Of a DNA stretch of 64,000 nucleotides, positions 62,147-64,000 are shown piece after piece. The DNA is from Flavobacterium sp. KJJ (GTDB lineage: Bacteria > Bacteroidota > Bacteroidia > Flavobacteriales > Flavobacteriaceae): positions 806,001-870,000 of the forward strand of contig NZ_JARP01000002.1 of the NCBI RefSeq assembly GCF_000708595.2. Reading direction: 5' to 3'. Under the pieces are notes generated by a model. That model saw only the letters and a program-made list of their open reading frames with translations. It was not told the DNA's origin and did no database searches. A program made the translations under genes and the position numbers. The stretch's first letter is position 1; the number at the start of each line of letters is the position of its first letter.

Positions 62147-62430
62147 AGTACAAAACTATTCAAAACTATAAGGAAGACGCTTAATATAGCGCTTAAAATA
62201 ATAAGATTAAAAACCACTTTATGTTTCATTTGTGCCAAAATTGAAGTGTTGGCAAAAACAGAAGCTAAAACGATAATTGCCAGCTGCATCATTTGTCCAA
62301 TTGAGGTTCCGTGAGAAAGAATGTACATTGCAGCAACGCCGCCTAAACAGCTTTGACCAATTACCGCCATTGCAGCAGAACCCATGTAACTTTTATTGAA
62401 GTTTTCGAATGTTGTTTGATATAGTGTCAT
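62143..62430 (-). CDS. Small membrane protein linked to truncated haemoglobin
   Basis: About 95 residues from ATG 62430 (MTLYQTTFENFNKSYMGSAA). Three hydrophobic segments (about 15-36, 40-60 and 70-94; GQSCLGGVAAMYILSHGT, MMQLAIIVLASVFANTS, VVFNLIILSAILSVFLIVLN). I do not know the family by name. The frame runs eight codons further upstream over the -7 element, so this ATG is chosen. The globin start overlaps its stop. Confidence 0.75.
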   Translation of the reverse strand: MTLYQTTFENFNKSYMGSAAMAVIGQSCLGGVAAMYILSHGTSIGQMMQLAIIVLASVFANTSILAQMKHKVVFNLIILSAILSVFLIVLNSFVL

Positions 62431-62451
62431 GATATTGAGATTTTTATACCA

Positions 62452-62459
62452 CAAAGATA
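62452..62459 (-). promoter_or_regulatory. -7 element of the truncated haemoglobin operon
   Basis: On the minus strand TATCTTTG matches TAnnTTTG, 21 bases before ATG 62430. There is no -33 TTG at the usual spacing, which suits a promoter that needs an activator. Confidence 0.65.
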
Positions 62460-62477
62460 CGCTCGCAATACCGTTGC

Positions 62478-62501
62478 GTTTTATGACTTAAATCATAAAA
62501 C
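62478..62501. promoter_or_regulatory. Perfect Crp/Fnr-type palindrome
   Basis: GTTTTATGA - CTTAAA - TCATAAAAC: 9-base arms with a 6-base spacer. The TGA-N6-TCA core is the layout of Crp/Fnr family sites. Its centre lies about 34 bases upstream of the -7 element, near -42 of the presumed transcript start, a class II activator position. The Crp/Fnr gene ends 11 bases away. Confidence 0.7.
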
Positions 62502-62511
62502 AAGAATTATT

Positions 62512-63108
62512 TTATCTGTATACTTTTCTGTTTATAATCTTCAATTCACCTTTTTTTTCTAAAGCTTTTATAGTTCTAATTACAGTTTCGACGCGCAACC
62601 CGGTTAAGTCGCCAATTTGCTGTCTCGTAAAATTGATGAGGTAACCGTTTGCATCTTTCTTAAAATTAAAATAAGCGATTCCGTGATCGATCAATTTTAA
62701 AACTCGGTGTTCAGGTTCATGTGTCGACATTTCTGCCGCCATAACCGATTTGTAATACAGTCGCTGCGCTAAATTTTCGATTATTTTAATGCTGATAATC
62801 ACGTTTTCTTCCAGCAGTTTCATGAAATTATTTTTTGGAAGAAGAAGAATTTCAGAATCTTCAACAGCAATGGCATTTGCAGGATATTTTTGATTCAGAA
62901 ATAATGGCGGTTCTCCAAATGATTGCTGTTTATAAAAAATTCCCTGAATAAATTCTCGTCCATCATCATTATAATTGCTCATTTTTACCTCGCCAGAAAT
63001 AATCTGATAATAGTAAGCTGGGAGATTTCCTTCTTCAAAAACAATGGATGTTTTGGCAAAAGATTTTTTTAGCGCACCATATTTTTCTAACAATTCAGGA
63101 GCAATCAT
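62512..63108 (-). CDS. Crp/Fnr-family transcriptional regulator
   Basis: A 198-residue regulator: cyclic-nucleotide-binding fold at about 1-120 (YYQIISGEVKMSNYNDDGREFIQGIFYKQQSFGEP split) and winged HTH (FTRQQIGDLTGLRVETVIRTIKALEKKGEL). There is no Cys in the protein, so an FNR [4Fe-4S] cluster is excluded. The recognition helix VETVIR keeps the Glu and Arg used by Crp/Fnr. It likely acts on the palindrome at 62478 and the globin operon in front. Confidence 0.92.
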   Translation of the reverse strand: MIAPELLEKYGALKKSFAKTSIVFEEGNLPAYYYQIISGEVKMSNYNDDGREFIQGIFYKQQSFGEPPLFLNQKYPANAIAVEDSEILLLPKNNFMKLLEENVIISIKIIENLAQRLYYKSVMAAEMSTHEPEHRVLKLIDHGIAYFNFKKDANGYLINFTRQQIGDLTGLRVETVIRTIKALEKKGELKIINRKVYR

Positions 63109-63141
63109 AAATTTGTTCTTTGGTTATCAAAATCTATTCTA

Positions 63142-63149
63142 CAAATATA
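63142..63149 (-). promoter_or_regulatory. -7 element of the Crp/Fnr gene
   Basis: On the minus strand TATATTTG, exact TAnnTTTG, 33 bases before the start codon. Confidence 0.55.
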
Positions 63150-63202
63150 ATTGATTCAAAATAGTTCTTCTGCACTAAAAAACTTTTACTTTTACGCCCA
63201 TT

Positions 63203-63934
63203 ATGCGGCAAAAAGTACTTAATATACACCAGCAGATTTTGGAAGCTAAAAAAGAAGGACAAAAATTATTGGCCATACTTTTAGATCCAGATAAAATTGT
63301 ATGGGAAAAACTTGATCATTTATTACTTAAAATAAATCAATCTCCGGCGACACATATTTTTGTTGGAGGAAGTATTGTTAAGACTGCAATTATAGAAGAT
63401 TTAATTGCTTCATTAAAACTAAAAACAAACTTGCCAGTTGTTATATTTCCTGGTGATCCTTCGCAGATTTCGCCACAGGCAGATGCGATTTTATTTTTGT
63501 CTTTATTATCTGGGAGAAATCCAGATTATCTAATAGAATATCAAGTTCAGGCAGCGCCAATTTTAAAAAAGACAAATCTTGAAGTTATTTCGACAGGATA
63601 TATTTTAATAGAAAGCGGTAACGAAACTGCGGTTGCAAGAGTAAGTAAAACAAAACCGCTTAATCGTGAAAATTTCGATTTGGTTTTAGCTACAGCTCAG
63701 GCAGGGGAAATGTTGGGAAACAAATTAATATATTTAGAAGCGGGGAGCGGAGCGAAAAATGCAGTTCCGTTGAAAATGATACAGTTAATTTCGCAAAATA
63801 TTGAAATTCCGATAATTGTTGGAGGAGGAATTGTAGATTTGCACGGAATTCAAAATGCATACAACGCTGGCGCCGATTTAGTAGTTATTGGAACTGCTTT
63901 TGAAAACGACAGTCACTTTTTTGAACCTAAATAA
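63203..63934 (+). CDS. Geranylgeranylglyceryl/heptaprenylglyceryl phosphate synthase
   Basis: A 243-residue TIM-barrel prenyltransferase. LLAILLDPDKI, THIFVGGSIV, PVVIFPGDPSQISPQADAILFLSLLSGRNPDYLI (split), KLIYLEAGSGAKNAVP and IPIIVGGGIVDLHGIQNAYNAGADLVVIGTAFE are the GGGPS/PcrB signatures. It joins a polyprenyl chain to glycerol-1-phosphate. A near -7 TACTTTTA (63187-63194) lies directly before the ATG, so the leader is very short. Confidence 0.93.
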   Translation: MRQKVLNIHQQILEAKKEGQKLLAILLDPDKIVWEKLDHLLLKINQSPATHIFVGGSIVKTAIIEDLIASLKLKTNLPVVIFPGDPSQISPQADAILFLSLLSGRNPDYLIEYQVQAAPILKKTNLEVISTGYILIESGNETAVARVSKTKPLNRENFDLVLATAQAGEMLGNKLIYLEAGSGAKNAVPLKMIQLISQNIEIPIIVGGGIVDLHGIQNAYNAGADLVVIGTAFENDSHFFEPK

Positions 63935-63955
63935 CCAAACAAAACAACCAGTCAA

Positions 63956-64000
63956 ATGATAGATTTTTTTCTCGATAGTTACAAAAATGCTCCGTTATGG
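63956..64000 (+). CDS. pnuC: Start of a probable nicotinamide mononucleotide transporter (cut by window edge)
   Basis: ATG at 63956 opens 15 codons (MIDFFLDSYKNAPLW) to the window end. The short sequence is like the N-terminus of Bacteroidota PnuC, and the gene is 21 bases after the GGGP synthase. Only 15 residues are seen, so the name is a weak guess. Confidence 0.4.
   Translation, partial: MIDFFLDSYKNAPLW

Overview
The window is a low-GC chromosomal segment from a Bacteroidota bacterium, almost certainly a Flavobacterium close to F. johnsoniae. Supporting signs are the gliding genes gldD, gldE and gldJ, the type IX secretion genes porU and porV, promoters with a TAnnTTTG -7 element, few Shine-Dalgarno sequences, a SusC/SusD polysaccharide utilisation locus (PUL), and the mutY-ssb-gldE-gldD gene order known from F. 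johnsoniae. No rRNA, tRNA, CRISPR array, prophage or insertion sequence was recognised.

Layout. 1-8,100: the end of a penicillin-binding protein 1C gene, RNase G, a 30-residue very basic protein, HU, the mutY-ssb-gldE-gldD cluster, a heavy-metal-domain lipoprotein and an EamA exporter. 8,200-22,900: an M16 peptidase pair, ribosomal proteins L21 and L27, an AsmA-like protein, a MiaE-like hydroxylase, a glycosyltransferase, an M1 aminopeptidase, pyruvate dehydrogenase E2 and E1-alpha, and cytidine deaminase. 22,990-31,400: porV and porU on the minus strand, then gldJ and murF on the plus strand. 31,430-52,310: a PUL with a membrane-spanning one-component regulator facing a plus-strand run of susC, susD, a surface lipoprotein, four GH30 enzymes, GH5-CBM6, GH16, a secreted EEP-fold protein and GH3. 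52,360-58,390: a Nudix-fold regulator, an MmcQ-like protein, a group of alkylation-damage repair genes with a split Ada, a GNAT acetyltransferase and two small secreted coiled-coil proteins. 58,570-64,000: an orphan protein, ahcY, a phosphopantetheinyl transferase, a truncated haemoglobin operon with its probable Crp/Fnr regulator, a GGGP synthase and the start of a probable pnuC.

How the genes fit together. PorV and PorU form part of the attachment complex that cleaves and anchors type IX secretion cargo. GldD, GldE and GldJ belong to the linked gliding machinery. The PUL encodes surface capture and import (SusCD and a surface lipoprotein), backbone cleavage of beta-1,3-glucan (GH16, possibly GH5), attack on beta-1,6 linkages (GH30) and final release of glucose (GH3). 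The best substrate guess is a beta-1,3/1,6-glucan such as fungal, yeast or oomycete wall glucan, or laminarin. The minus-strand repair genes around 54-56.7 kb carry the parts of the E. coli Ada/AlkB response on separate proteins.

The most noteworthy unexplained signals are: an 18-bp direct repeat with a 33-bp period between the PUL regulator and susC; a perfect 9-6-9 inverted repeat placed like a class II Crp/Fnr site before the truncated haemoglobin operon; the split Ada module; the 30-residue basic protein; and several families of dispersed hairpin repeats between genes. I did not find a convincing entirely new system; the most unusual gene content is the GH30-rich PUL and the repair cluster.
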